DNA from: Actinomadura rifamycini DSM 43936
Lineage (GTDB): Bacteria > Actinomycetota > Actinomycetes > Streptosporangiales > Streptosporangiaceae
NCBI RefSeq assembly: GCF_000425065.1
Contig: NZ_AULB01000008.1
Span: forward strand, 186,001-250,000
Length of the DNA: 64,000 nt
Reading direction: 5' to 3'
Shown here: positions 8,992 to 18,229 of the stretch, piece after piece
Numbering within the stretch: position 1 is the stretch's first letter
Layout: every line of letters begins with the position of its first letter
Position numbers and translations under genes: made by a program
The notes under the pieces: generated by a model
The model's input: only the letters and a program-made list of their open reading frames with translations
What the model was told of the DNA's origin: nothing
Database searches by the model: none

Positions 8992-9098
8992 CAAGGTAGT
9001 TCGCCACATCTCGGGCGGCCGGTTCCGGTCTCGGCGGTTCCTCGGGCAGGCCATGACCGGCCAGTCCGCGGCGGGAAAATCCGCTTACCGTCATTGAT

Positions 9099-10616
9099 AT
9101 GACCCACGTCGTCGCCGGACGGTACGAGCTGGTGGAGCCGCTCGGCCGGAACGGGACCGGCCCCGTCTGGCGCGCCCGCGACCTCGTCCTCGACCGGGAG
9201 GTCGCGGTCCAGGAGGTCTCCCTCCCGGAGCGGCTCGGCCCCGACCGGATCCGGGCGGCGCACGCCCGCGTGGCCAGGGAGGCGGGGGCGGCGGCGCGGC
9301 TCGACCATCCCGGTCTCGTCACCGTGCACGACGTCGTCGAGGAGGGCGGCCGCCCGTGGGTCGCGGCGCGGCTCGTCCGGGCCGGGTCGCTCGCCGCGCT
9401 CATCGAGCGGGACGGGCCGCTGCCGCCGGAGCGGGCCGCGGCGCTCGGCCTCGACCTCCTCGGCGCCCTCCGCGCCGCGCACGCCGCGGGCCTCGTGCAC
9501 CGCGACGTCGAACCGGGCACCGTCCTGATCGAGGCCGGGCGCCCCGTCCTCGCCGCCCTCGGCACCGCGCCGGACGCGGCGGACGAGCGCGCCGCGCCGC
9601 CCGGCGCGCTCGCCTGCCCGGCGCCCGAGCGGGCCGCCGGGCATCCGGCCACCGCGGCGTCCGACCTGTGGGAGCTCGGCGCGACGCTGTTCGCGGCGGT
9701 CGAGGGGCACCCGCCGTACCCGCGGGCGGCCGCGGCGTCCACGGAGCCGGCGGCGACGCGGCTCGCGGGCCCGCTCGCGCCCGTCCTGCACGGCCTGCTG
9801 CGCCGGGCCCCGGAGCAGCGCGTCGGCCACGACGAGGCCGAGCGGCTGCTGCGGCAGGCCGCGGCGCCCGGCGCCGCGGCGTGGGCGGCGCCGGGCACGC
9901 CGCCGCCGTTCCCGCCCGCCCTGCCGCCGGCCGGGCCGACCCCGGCGGGCGAGCTCGGCTGGGGGCCCGGCACGCATCCGGGCGGGCCGCCGCCGCGCAC
10001 GGGCCCGCGGTGGACGGTCATCGTCCCGGCCGCGGTCGTCGCGGTGGTGCTGGTCGTCGCCGCCGTCGCGGTCGCGGTCCTGCTCGGCCTGGACGACGAC
10101 GCCGACCCCGGGGCGCCGATCGCCGGGGCGACGTCCGAGACCCCGGGCGCGGCGGCGCCGTCGAACCCGGCCGAATACCGGGAGCACCGCGGGGACGGCT
10201 TCGCGGCGAGCGTGCCGGCCGGCTGGGAGACCGCGCGCGACGGCGAGGAGGTGTCGTTCTCCGATCCCGCGGAGATCCGGAGCATCTCGCTCACGAAGAT
10301 CGGCGCCGCCGAGGACCCCCTGGCGCCCACCGACGTCGCCGCCGCCCTCAGGAACGCCGCGGAGTCGTTCGCGAGCGACCCGGTGACCTATCCGGGGTAC
10401 CGGGAGGAGCGGTTCACCGAGTTCGACTACATGGGCGACGACGCGGCCGAACTCCAGTTCACCTTCACCGCGGGCGGCGTCGAGGCGCGCATGCTGATGC
10501 GGCTGTTCCGGTTCGGCGACACGGTCCACAGCGCGATCCTCACCGCGGACCTGGGGCAGTGGGACGCGTCGCTCCCCCACTACGAGACGTTCCTGCGGAC
10601 GCTCCGCGCCGAGTGA
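9099..10616 (+). CDS. Membrane Ser/Thr pseudokinase, paralogue of the preceding kinase
   Basis: A 505-residue tandem copy of the kinase at 7309, aligning without gaps through the first 155 residues. Key catalytic residues are lost: Lys38 is Gln (VAVQEV), Lys138 is Glu and Asn141 is Thr (HRDVEPGT), and the DFG motif is ALG (Asp153 to Ala). The HRD Asp136 remains. The activation segment is shortened and its Thr residues are gone. A membrane helix (about VIVPAAVVAVVLVVAAVAVAV) and an outer domain closely matching the kinase's (GDGFAASVPAGWE, ending HYETFLRTLRAE) are intact, so it is a maintained gene and not debris. TACCGT ends 7 nt before ATG 9099, suggesting leaderless transcription. Likely role: allosteric or co-receptor partner of the active kinase (inference). 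Confidence 0.9.
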   Translation: MTHVVAGRYELVEPLGRNGTGPVWRARDLVLDREVAVQEVSLPERLGPDRIRAAHARVAREAGAAARLDHPGLVTVHDVVEEGGRPWVAARLVRAGSLAALIERDGPLPPERAAALGLDLLGALRAAHAAGLVHRDVEPGTVLIEAGRPVLAALGTAPDAADERAAPPGALACPAPERAAGHPATAASDLWELGATLFAAVEGHPPYPRAAAASTEPAATRLAGPLAPVLHGLLRRAPEQRVGHDEAERLLRQAAAPGAAAWAAPGTPPPFPPALPPAGPTPAGELGWGPGTHPGGPPPRTGPRWTVIVPAAVVAVVLVVAAVAVAVLLGLDDDADPGAPIAGATSETPGAAAPSNPAEYREHRGDGFAASVPAGWETARDGEEVSFSDPAEIRSISLTKIGAAEDPLAPTDVAAALRNAAESFASDPVTYPGYREERFTEFDYMGDDAAELQFTFTAGGVEARMLMRLFRFGDTVHSAILTADLGQWDASLPHYETFLRTLRAE

Positions 10617-10622
10617 CGCCCG

Positions 10623-11504
10623 TCAGGGCCGCTCGCTCCCCGCGGAGCCCTCGAAGAGGGCGCGGGCGCGTTCCTCGGCCTCGTTCAGCGCCTCGGCGTG
10701 CTCGGGGGCGAGGTCCTGGACGCAGCGGGTCATCTCCTCGGTGACGTGGCTGAACGCGGCCTCCTCGGCACCGCGCAGCGCCGCCCGGACGGTCGCGGAG
10801 CGGGCGCCGAGCGCGGCCCACTCGAGTTCGAGGCGGGCGACGGCCTCGTCGAACGCGCGCGCCGCCTCGGCGGCGGAGTCGGCCAGGTCGGCGGGGACCG
10901 GGCCGCGGCCGGCGCGGCGGGCGGAGCCGGACAGGGCGGAGATCCGCCCGGCGAGGTCGAGGCCCTCGCGGGCGAGGGGCAGCACGTCGTGGACGAGGGC
11001 GGTGACGGCCTTCGCCAGCTCCTCCACGCGGGTGAGCAGCGTCCGCGTCGCCTGCTCCAGCGCCCCGGACGTCCGCTCGGCGACCCGCTCGGCGGCCTCC
11101 CGCTGCCGTTCCGACAGGGTCGCGACGACGTCGCGGTCGAGGAGGCGGCGCAGGTCGCGCTCGCGGGCGGCGTGCGCCGCGCGTTCCGCGTCGCCGCCGG
11201 CGGGGCGGGCCCGTCCGGCCCGCTCCGCCCAGAGGCGTTCGATGCGCCGCTCCCCCGATCTGGCGATCTCGCCGGTGACCTCGTCGAGGGCCTCGCCGGC
11301 GCGCGCCTTCAGCCGTTCGACGCGGCCGTAGAGCGCCTCGCGCTTGAACGGGTCGTTCAGCTCGTTCAGCTGGGCCTGGAGCCTGCGGGACACGTCGATG
11401 GCGTGCTCGGCGAGGGGGACGAGCCGGTCGGCCAGCTCGTCCAGTGTCTGCGCCCGGCGCGGGTCGGTCAGTTCGGCCACCCAGCCGGGCAGGTCGTGGG
11501 ACAT
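10623..11504 (-). CDS. Coiled-coil protein of unknown function
   Basis: A 293-residue, highly charged, alanine/glutamate/arginine-rich protein with no membrane segment or signal peptide. Long heptad-like stretches (for example around residues 20-90 and 130-175) predict coiled coils. I do not recognise a catalytic motif. Start ATG 11504 gives MSHDLPGWVAELTDP; no good ribosome site is visible. It converges on the pseudokinase gene with a 6-bp gap and is divergent from hisN. A structural or scaffold role is possible, but nothing in the sequence proves one. Confidence 0.75.
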   Translation of the reverse strand: MSHDLPGWVAELTDPRRAQTLDELADRLVPLAEHAIDVSRRLQAQLNELNDPFKREALYGRVERLKARAGEALDEVTGEIARSGERRIERLWAERAGRARPAGGDAERAAHAARERDLRRLLDRDVVATLSERQREAAERVAERTSGALEQATRTLLTRVEELAKAVTALVHDVLPLAREGLDLAGRISALSGSARRAGRGPVPADLADSAAEAARAFDEAVARLELEWAALGARSATVRAALRGAEEAAFSHVTEEMTRCVQDLAPEHAEALNEAEERARALFEGSAGSERP

Positions 11505-11640
11505 GCGCCCATGCTGCCACCGGACGGGCCTTCCGGGCGGGCCGTCACGCCGACGGGCGGCCCGAAAAGCGGGAACGGCCCGGCGCGGGGCCCGCGGGGG
11601 TGTGTCGGGGCGCCCGCCGGTCGCGGTAGCGTGGCACGCC

Positions 11641-12444
11641 GTGGCGGGCTATTCCGATGACCTGCGTTTCGCGCACGTGCTGGCGGACCAGGCCGATGAC
11701 ATCACGACCAAGCGCTTCCGGGCGCTCGATCTCGACGTCGAGACGAAGCCGGACCTGACACCGGTGAGCGACGCCGACCGCGGCGTGGAGGAGCAGCTGC
11801 GCGCCACGCTCGGCCGGTCCCGGCCGCGCGACGCGATCCTCGGCGAGGAGTACGGGCGGACCGGCGGCGGGAACCGCTGCTGGGTCATCGACCCGATCGA
11901 CGCGACGAAGAACTTCGTGCGGGGCGTCCCGGTGTGGGCGACGCTGATCGCGCTGATGGAGAACGACGAGGTCGTCGTCGGGGTCGTGTCGGCCCCCGCG
12001 CTGAACCGGCGCTGGTGGGCGGCGCGGGGCGGCGGCGCGTTCACCGGCCGGAGCCTGACCCGCGCGACCCCGATCAGCGTGTCGGCCGTCGGTGAGCTGT
12101 CGGACGCGTCGCTGTCGTTCTCGAGCCTGAGCGGCTGGGAGGAGGCGGGGCGGCTGAACCACTTCCTCGACCTGACGCGCGAGGTGTGGCGGACGCGGGC
12201 GTTCGGCGACTTCTGGTCGCACATGATGGTCGCCGAGGGGGCCGTCGACGTGTCGACGGAGCCGGAGGTGTCGCTGTGGGACCTCGCGGCGCTCCAGGTG
12301 ATCGTCGAGGAGGCGGGCGGGATGTTCACCGACCTGTCCGGCGTGCCCGGCCCGGACGGCGGCAGCGTCGTGTGCACGAACGGGAAACTGCACGCGGACG
12401 TCCTGCGCACGCTGGGCGGCGGGCAGCTCTCCCTGCGCATCTAG
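11641..12444 (+). CDS. hisN: Histidinol-phosphatase, inositol monophosphatase family
   Basis: Metal-dependent phosphatase that dephosphorylates histidinol phosphate in histidine synthesis in actinobacteria. Seen: the metal-binding GEEYG segment, the WVIDPIDATKNFVRG motif (family DPxDGT, here with Ala for Gly), a VVSAPALNRRWWAARGGGAF strand and the C-terminal WDLAALQVIVEEAGG motif. 267 residues is the normal length. The GTG at 11641 is chosen because TAGCGT ends 8 nt upstream (leaderless layout) and homologues begin there; upstream codons in frame do not look coding. It could also act on other sugar phosphates, but the FVRGVPVWATL segment is characteristic of HisN. Confidence 0.9.
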   Translation: MAGYSDDLRFAHVLADQADDITTKRFRALDLDVETKPDLTPVSDADRGVEEQLRATLGRSRPRDAILGEEYGRTGGGNRCWVIDPIDATKNFVRGVPVWATLIALMENDEVVVGVVSAPALNRRWWAARGGGAFTGRSLTRATPISVSAVGELSDASLSFSSLSGWEEAGRLNHFLDLTREVWRTRAFGDFWSHMMVAEGAVDVSTEPEVSLWDLAALQVIVEEAGGMFTDLSGVPGPDGGSVVCTNGKLHADVLRTLGGGQLSLRI

Positions 12445-12558
12445 CGGCGGAACCCGCCTCTTCCAGGGACTTTCCACCGGGCCACTCGCGACATATCGTG
12501 GAACGACGGTCGGCGCACGGCCGTTGTCCCGGTAGGGCGGCCCGTATCGGAGGTAGGC

Positions 12559-12750
12559 ATGTCGACCCAGACCAAGATCGTGATCGGCGGTGTCGCCGTC
12601 GGCTTCCTCACGTTGTTCATCTTCCCGTGGTGGCTCACCGCGCTGATCATCCTCGGCGTGCTCGCCGCGCCGCTCGCGGGATACCTGATGCTCGACCCGT
12701 CCCAGCGCAAGCGGGTTCGGGCGCAGGGCCGCAAGCGGCTGAACGGCTGA
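12559..12750 (+). CDS. Small membrane protein
   Basis: A 63-residue protein with two closely spaced hydrophobic segments (about residues 7-22 and 25-46) and a strongly basic C-terminus (RKRVRAQGRKRLNG), so probably an inner-membrane hairpin with both ends in the cytoplasm. A GGAGGT ribosome site lies 7 nt before ATG 12559. The function is unknown. It follows hisN by 114 bp and is closed by the hairpin at 12756-12781. Confidence 0.75.
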   Translation: MSTQTKIVIGGVAVGFLTLFIFPWWLTALIILGVLAAPLAGYLMLDPSQRKRVRAQGRKRLNG

Positions 12751-12755
12751 CCCGT

Positions 12756-12781
12756 CCGGCCGGGAGCCGACTCCCGGCCGG
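12756..12781. terminator. Bidirectional GC-rich hairpin between convergent genes
   Basis: An 11-bp perfect stem (CCGGCCGGGAG paired with its complement) with a CCGA loop lies between the stop of the small membrane protein and the stop of the carboxylesterase. There is no T-run, as is common for terminators in high-GC actinobacteria. Confidence 0.7.
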
Positions 12782-12793
12782 CGCGGGGCGGCG

Positions 12794-14257
<1,464 letters not shown>

Positions 14258-14268
14258 GTTCGCGCCTC

Positions 14269-14296
14269 CGGTTCTAGAACGATATTCGAACAACCG
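14269..14296. promoter_or_regulatory. Candidate operator upstream of the carboxylesterase
   Basis: CGGTT and AACCG form an inverted repeat spanning 28 bp; within it lies the perfect 10-bp palindrome GTTCTAGAAC (14271-14280). It sits 12 bp before the esterase start and behind the TetR gene, so it is a plausible TetR-type operator. Inference only. Confidence 0.4.
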
Positions 14297-14330
14297 AAGA
14301 CTAAGGGACGGCGCGGCGGTCGGCGAGCCC

Positions 14331-15002
14331 TTATCGGCGCAGCATGCGGGTCAGGTAGTCGCGGGCGAACGCGCGGATCTCGCCGTCCTCCTCCAGCGGC
14401 AGCCCGCCGCCCGGGACGAGCAGCAGCGAGGCGGCGAGCCGCACCAGCACCTCGGCGACCGCGTCGTGCTCGGCGGCGTCCGCCGGACGGGCGCGGCGGA
14501 GCCGCTCGGCGAGGACGTCGCGGGCCGCGACCAGGACCGCGCCGCCGTTCATGCCGAGCTGCGGCAGCAGGGTCTCGGGCTCGCTCTCCAGGACGCGCCG
14601 CATCAGCGGGTGCCGCCGGGCGCCCTGCAGGCCCGCGACGAACCCCTCGACGACGGCGTCCTCGGGCGTCGCGAGGCCCTCGGTGGCGCGGGCGATCGCG
14701 GTGAGGAACCGGCGCACCTCCCGCAGGATGACCGCCTGCAGCAGCCGGTCCTTGTTGGTGAACCGGCGGTAGATCGTGGTGCGCGCGACGCCCGCGCGCC
14801 GGGCGACGTCCTCGACGCTGACGCGGCGCAGCCCGTAGGTCTCGAACTCGGCGAGCGCGGCGTCCAGGATCCGGGCGTCCAGGTCGTCGGCGCCGCCCGG
14901 CTCGGGCGACGACAGCCGGGCGAGCAGCCCGCCGTCCGCCGCCGCGTCCGGGCCGCCGCGGGCCGCGTCCGCGCGGGCCGCATCCGTCGCATCGGTGGTC
15001 AT
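14331..15002 (-). CDS. TetR-family transcriptional regulator
   Basis: A 223-residue regulator with an N-terminal helix-turn-helix (VSVEDVARRAGVARTTIYRRF, then TNKDRLLQAVI at about residues 60-90) and a variable ligand-binding C-terminal part. The first 35 residues are low-complexity Ala/Asp/Arg. TAGGGT ends 6 nt before ATG 15002, a leaderless layout. It is divergent from the MpaB-like oxygenase and upstream of the carboxylesterase, so it probably represses one or both. A motif in its upstream region recurs at the P450 promoter, hinting at wider control of the island. The ligand is unknown; a lipophilic molecule fits the neighbours. Confidence 0.92.
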   Translation of the reverse strand: MTTDATDAARADAARGGPDAAADGGLLARLSSPEPGGADDLDARILDAALAEFETYGLRRVSVEDVARRAGVARTTIYRRFTNKDRLLQAVILREVRRFLTAIARATEGLATPEDAVVEGFVAGLQGARRHPLMRRVLESEPETLLPQLGMNGGAVLVAARDVLAERLRRARPADAAEHDAVAEVLVRLAASLLLVPGGGLPLEEDGEIRAFARDYLTRMLRR

Positions 15003-15045
15003 GCCCGCACCCTAACCGCGGAGCGGCCCCGCCGGTGACCACCGG

Positions 15046-15068
15046 GAAGCAACAAAGCTACAATCTTC
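15046..15068. promoter_or_regulatory. Candidate operator between TetR gene and oxygenase
   Basis: An imperfect palindrome (GAAG...AGCT...CTTC) containing GAAGCAACA lies between the divergent TetR and MpaB-like genes. The same GAAGCAAC core occurs twice in the P450 upstream region (minus strand, 18171-18193). Confidence 0.4.
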
Positions 15069-15106
15069 GTCATTCTGTTCCTCTCGCGTTCCCCCCGGCG
15101 GTGCAC

Positions 15107-16000
15107 ATGACGGACCCGGCCCCCTCCCCGCTCGGCCCCGGCTCGCTCACCTGGCGCTACTTCGGCGACACCCGCATGCTGCTCGTCGGCCCGCGCGCGG
15201 CCGTCCTGCAGAACATGCTGCCCGCGCTCGGCCAGGGCGTCCTCGACCACTCGGTCTTCTTCGCGGAGACGTTCGCGCGGCTCAAGCGGTCCGCCGGGCC
15301 GATCCTGGACACCGTCTACGGCGGGGAGCGCGCCGCCGCGACCGGACGCACGGTGCGCGACTACCACCGCGACATCAAGGGGACGATGCCGGACGGCTCG
15401 CGCTACCACGCCCTCGACCCCGAGACGTACTACTGGGCGCACGCCACCTTCCTCGACAACATGATCTACGGGATCGAGACGTTCGTCCGGCCCCTGTCGG
15501 AGGCGGAGAAGCGCCGGATCTACGAGGAGTCGAAGGTCTGGTTCCGGATGTACGGGGTCAGCGACCGGGCGATGCCGGACGACTGGGACGGCTTCCGGCG
15601 GTACTGGCGCCGGATGCTCGACGAGGAGATCGTCGCGCACAAGACCGCCAGGTACGGCGTCGGCTACGTGACCAAGGGGCTGCCGGCGCCGCCGCGCGTC
15701 CCGGCGCCGCTGTGGCGCGCGGTGTCGCCGCCGCTCGACGCGGTCGCCCGGTTCATCACGGTCGGCGGCATGCCGCCGCGGATGCGGGAGCTGCTGGACC
15801 TGCCGTGGAGCGCGGCGGACGAGCGCCGGCACCGGCGGTTCGCCGCGCTCGTCCGGAAGGGCAACGCGCTGTGGCCCCTGCTGCCGGAGTCCGTCCGGTA
15901 CCTGCCGCAGGCCCGCCGCGCCTTCCGGGAGGCGCGGAAGGCGCGGCGGGATCCGCGGCGGGGCGGCGCTCAGGAGCCGGCGCGGATCCGGGCGTCGTAG
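15107..16000 (+). CDS. MpaB-type oxygenase (DUF2236 family)
   Basis: Member of the DUF2236 family, which includes the heme rubber oxygenase Lcp and the fungal oxygenase MpaB. Seen: the family's conserved aromatic/His segment YYWAHATFLDNMIYG (around residue 108), an arginine-rich helix after it and the DWDGFRRYWRRMLDE segment. 297 residues. No signal peptide, unlike secreted Lcp, so probably cytoplasmic or peripheral. ATG 15107 is taken; a GTG two codons upstream is possible and neither has a strong ribosome site. Its 3' end overlaps the convergent SDR gene by 31 bp. Substrate unknown; with a P450, an SDR and lipid-activating enzymes beside it, a terpenoid or fatty substrate is plausible. Confidence 0.8.
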   Translation: MTDPAPSPLGPGSLTWRYFGDTRMLLVGPRAAVLQNMLPALGQGVLDHSVFFAETFARLKRSAGPILDTVYGGERAAATGRTVRDYHRDIKGTMPDGSRYHALDPETYYWAHATFLDNMIYGIETFVRPLSEAEKRRIYEESKVWFRMYGVSDRAMPDDWDGFRRYWRRMLDEEIVAHKTARYGVGYVTKGLPAPPRVPAPLWRAVSPPLDAVARFITVGGMPPRMRELLDLPWSAADERRHRRFAALVRKGNALWPLLPESVRYLPQARRAFREARKARRDPRRGGAQEPARIRAS

Positions 16001-16779
16001 CCCTTCCGGGCGGCCGGGTCGTATTCGAGGAAGATCCGGTCGAGCCCGTACCGGCGGGACACCGCCCGCCGGACCCGGTCCGGGAGCAGGGCGCCCAGCC
16101 GGGTCTGCGTCCCGAGCCGCTTCGGCACCACGACCTGCGGGCGGGGCCGCCCGATCAGCCCGACGATCGCGGCGGCGATCTCCTCGGGCTCGCAGTTGCG
16201 CATCCCCGTCGGGCTCGCCGTCCCGGCGACCAGCTCGGTGTTGGTGAAGGACGGCAGGACGGCGCTCACGTGCACGCCCCGGTCCCGCACCTCCAGCCGC
16301 GTCGCCTCGGTGAACGCGACGACGGCGGCCTTGCTCGCGTTGTAGAGCGCCAGCCCCGGCGTGTAGAGCAGGCCGGCCAGCGACGCGACGTTGACGACGT
16401 GGCCGCGCCCGCGCGGCAGCATCCGGTCGAGGGCGAGCTTGGTGCCGGTCATCACGCCGTGCACGTTGATGTCGAGGCAGCGGCGGGCGTCGTCCTCGCT
16501 CTCCTGCGTGACGGGCCCGATCGGCATGATCCCCGCGTTGTTGACCAGGACGTCGAGGGGCCCGGCCTCCGCTTCGGCCCGGTCGAGGAACGCCTCGAAC
16601 GACGCGCGGGACGTGACGTCCACGACGAGCCCGGTGACGCCCAGGTCGTCCGCCGCCGCCCGCACCGCCGCCTCGTCGATGTCGCCGATGACGACGGTCG
16701 CGCCGCGCGCCTCGGCGGCGCGGGCGGTGGCGAGGCCGATGCCGCGCGCCGCCCCGGTGATCGCGATGACCTTGCTCAC
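15970..16779 (-). CDS. Short-chain dehydrogenase/reductase (SDR)
   Basis: Classical SDR of 269 residues that oxidises or reduces a hydroxyl/keto group with NAD(P). Seen: the cofactor motif TGAARGIG, an acidic residue after strand 2 (GDID) favouring NAD, NNAG, the catalytic Ser in NVASLAG and YNASK. The GTG start at 16779 overlaps the P450 stop codon as GTGA, so the two are translationally coupled and probably act in sequence: hydroxylation, then oxidation (inference). The C-terminal segment (LLPDRVRRAVSRRYG) is basic and may touch the membrane. An ATG four codons upstream lies inside the P450 gene and is less likely. Confidence 0.92.
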   Translation of the reverse strand: MSKVIAITGAARGIGLATARAAEARGATVVIGDIDEAAVRAAADDLGVTGLVVDVTSRASFEAFLDRAEAEAGPLDVLVNNAGIMPIGPVTQESEDDARRCLDINVHGVMTGTKLALDRMLPRGRGHVVNVASLAGLLYTPGLALYNASKAAVVAFTEATRLEVRDRGVHVSAVLPSFTNTELVAGTASPTGMRNCEPEEIAAAIVGLIGRPRPQVVVPKRLGTQTRLGALLPDRVRRAVSRRYGLDRIFLEYDPAARKGYDARIRAGS

Positions 16780-18131
16780 GGGGTCTCCCATCGTTCGAGG
16801 CGGACGGGCAGCCCGTCCTTGGGCGACGGCAGCGACGTGGTGTCGAGCGGCCACTCGTACCGCGCCGGGACGCTCCACCGGTACCGCTGCAGGATCTGGT
16901 GCAGGATCGTCTTCACCTGCATACCGGCGAAGTACAGCCCGATGCACTTGTGCGCGCCGCCGCCGAACGGCGCCCAGGCGTACTTGTGCGCCTTGTCCTC
17001 GCGGCGCTCCGGGGAGAAGCGCTCGGGGTCGAAGCGCTCCGGGTCGGTCCACCACTGCGGCATGCGGTGGTTGCTGAGCATCGGCACCACGACGACGGTC
17101 CCGGCGGGGACGTGGTAGCCGAGGACGGACGTGTCCTTGACGACCTTGCGGGGCAGCGCCGGGACGGGCGCGACCATCCGCAGCGACTCCTTCATCACCA
17201 TGTCGATGCCGGTGAGGGCGTCGAGGTCCTCGTACCCGGGCCGCGGCTTGCCGAGGGCGAGCGACTCGTCGCGGAGCCGCTCCTGCCACTCGGGGTACTT
17301 CGCGAGGTAGTAGGCCATCGTGGTGAGCGTGATGGTGGTGGTGTCGTGCGCCGCCATCAGCGCGAAGATCATGTGGTTGACGACGTCCTCGTCGGTGAAC
17401 CGGTGCCCGTCGTCGGTCTCGGCGTGGCACAGCGCGGCGAACAGGTCGTCCCCGCCGTCGCGGCGCTTGGCGGGCAGGTGCCGGTAGAAGAACTCCTCCA
17501 GCACCTTGCGGGCCCGCAGGCCCTTGTGCCAGCGCAGGCCGGGCACGGGGAAGCGCACGTAGGCCGTCCCGGCGCGGACGGCGTCGACGAACGCGCCGTT
17601 GACCCGGTCGCGTTCCGCGCGGTCCAGTTCGACGCCCATGAAGACGTCCACGGCGAGGTCGAGCGTGAGCTGCTTGACGTGGTCGTAGACCTTGAACTCC
17701 CGCCCCGGCGTCCACGCGTCGAGGCCCTGCACGATGCCGGGCTCCATCGCGTCCATGTAGGCGCGCAGCCGGGCCTTGGTGAACGCCTGCTGCATGATGC
17801 GGCGGTGGTGCAGGTGCTCCTCGAAGTCCAGGAGCATGATGCCGCGGTTGAAGAACGGGCCGATGAAGTAGCTCCAGGCGGGGCCGTTCGCGAAGGCCTT
17901 GTCCCGGTTGACCAGGACGACCTCCGCGGCTTCGGGGCCCTGCACCGTGCAGGTGCGCTGCCCGAGCAGCCAGCCCCAGGCGACCGGCCCGTACGCGTCG
18001 TAGCGCTTGCGCGCCTGCCCGATCGGGTCCCGCATCACGGCCAGCGTGTTGCCGATGTAGGGGATGCCGGGCACGCCCGGGACCGGTTTGAGGTCGCTGC
18101 CCTGGGGCGGCGGCGCGAGGACGCCCGTCAT
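16776..18131 (-). CDS. Cytochrome P450
   Basis: Heme monooxygenase of 451 residues. Seen: the I-helix oxygen-binding AAHDTTTITL, the K-helix ExxR in ESLR, the PERFDPERFSPER meander and the heme-ligand loop FGGGAHKCIG. The N-terminus has a proline-rich PGVPGIPYIGN and no membrane anchor, so it is a soluble bacterial class. ATG 18131 is preceded by a GGAGG site. It is the first gene of a P450-SDR pair; the upstream 98 bp carry direct and inverted repeats suggesting its own regulated promoter. No ferredoxin gene lies beside it, so electron transfer must come from elsewhere. Substrate unknown. Confidence 0.95.
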   Translation of the reverse strand: MTGVLAPPPQGSDLKPVPGVPGIPYIGNTLAVMRDPIGQARKRYDAYGPVAWGWLLGQRTCTVQGPEAAEVVLVNRDKAFANGPAWSYFIGPFFNRGIMLLDFEEHLHHRRIMQQAFTKARLRAYMDAMEPGIVQGLDAWTPGREFKVYDHVKQLTLDLAVDVFMGVELDRAERDRVNGAFVDAVRAGTAYVRFPVPGLRWHKGLRARKVLEEFFYRHLPAKRRDGGDDLFAALCHAETDDGHRFTDEDVVNHMIFALMAAHDTTTITLTTMAYYLAKYPEWQERLRDESLALGKPRPGYEDLDALTGIDMVMKESLRMVAPVPALPRKVVKDTSVLGYHVPAGTVVVVPMLSNHRMPQWWTDPERFDPERFSPERREDKAHKYAWAPFGGGAHKCIGLYFAGMQVKTILHQILQRYRWSVPARYEWPLDTTSLPSPKDGLPVRLERWETP

Positions 18132-18145
18132 GGCACCTCCGGGGG

Positions 18146-18196
18146 GTTGCGCAACAAAAGGACGGAAAATGTTGCTTCGTTATCGGTTGCTTCGTT
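18146..18196. promoter_or_regulatory. Repeat-rich candidate operator of the P450 gene
   Basis: Contains the perfect palindrome GTTGCGCAAC (18146-18155), an inverted repeat GCAACA...TGTTGC (18151-18156 and 18170-18175), and two direct copies of GTTGCTTCGTT (18171-18181 and 18186-18196) 15 bp apart. The core GTTGCTTC is the complement of the GAAGCAAC seen beside the TetR gene. Confidence 0.5.
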
Positions 18197-18229
18197 GTAA
18201 CGCAGCGGACACCGGTAAGTCCAGACTTA

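Noticed and set aside
5995-9054. A minus-strand open frame of about 1000 codons opposite aroA, rsgA and the kinase
   Set aside because: The plus strand carries unmistakable motifs of three known genes; the antisense product has none.
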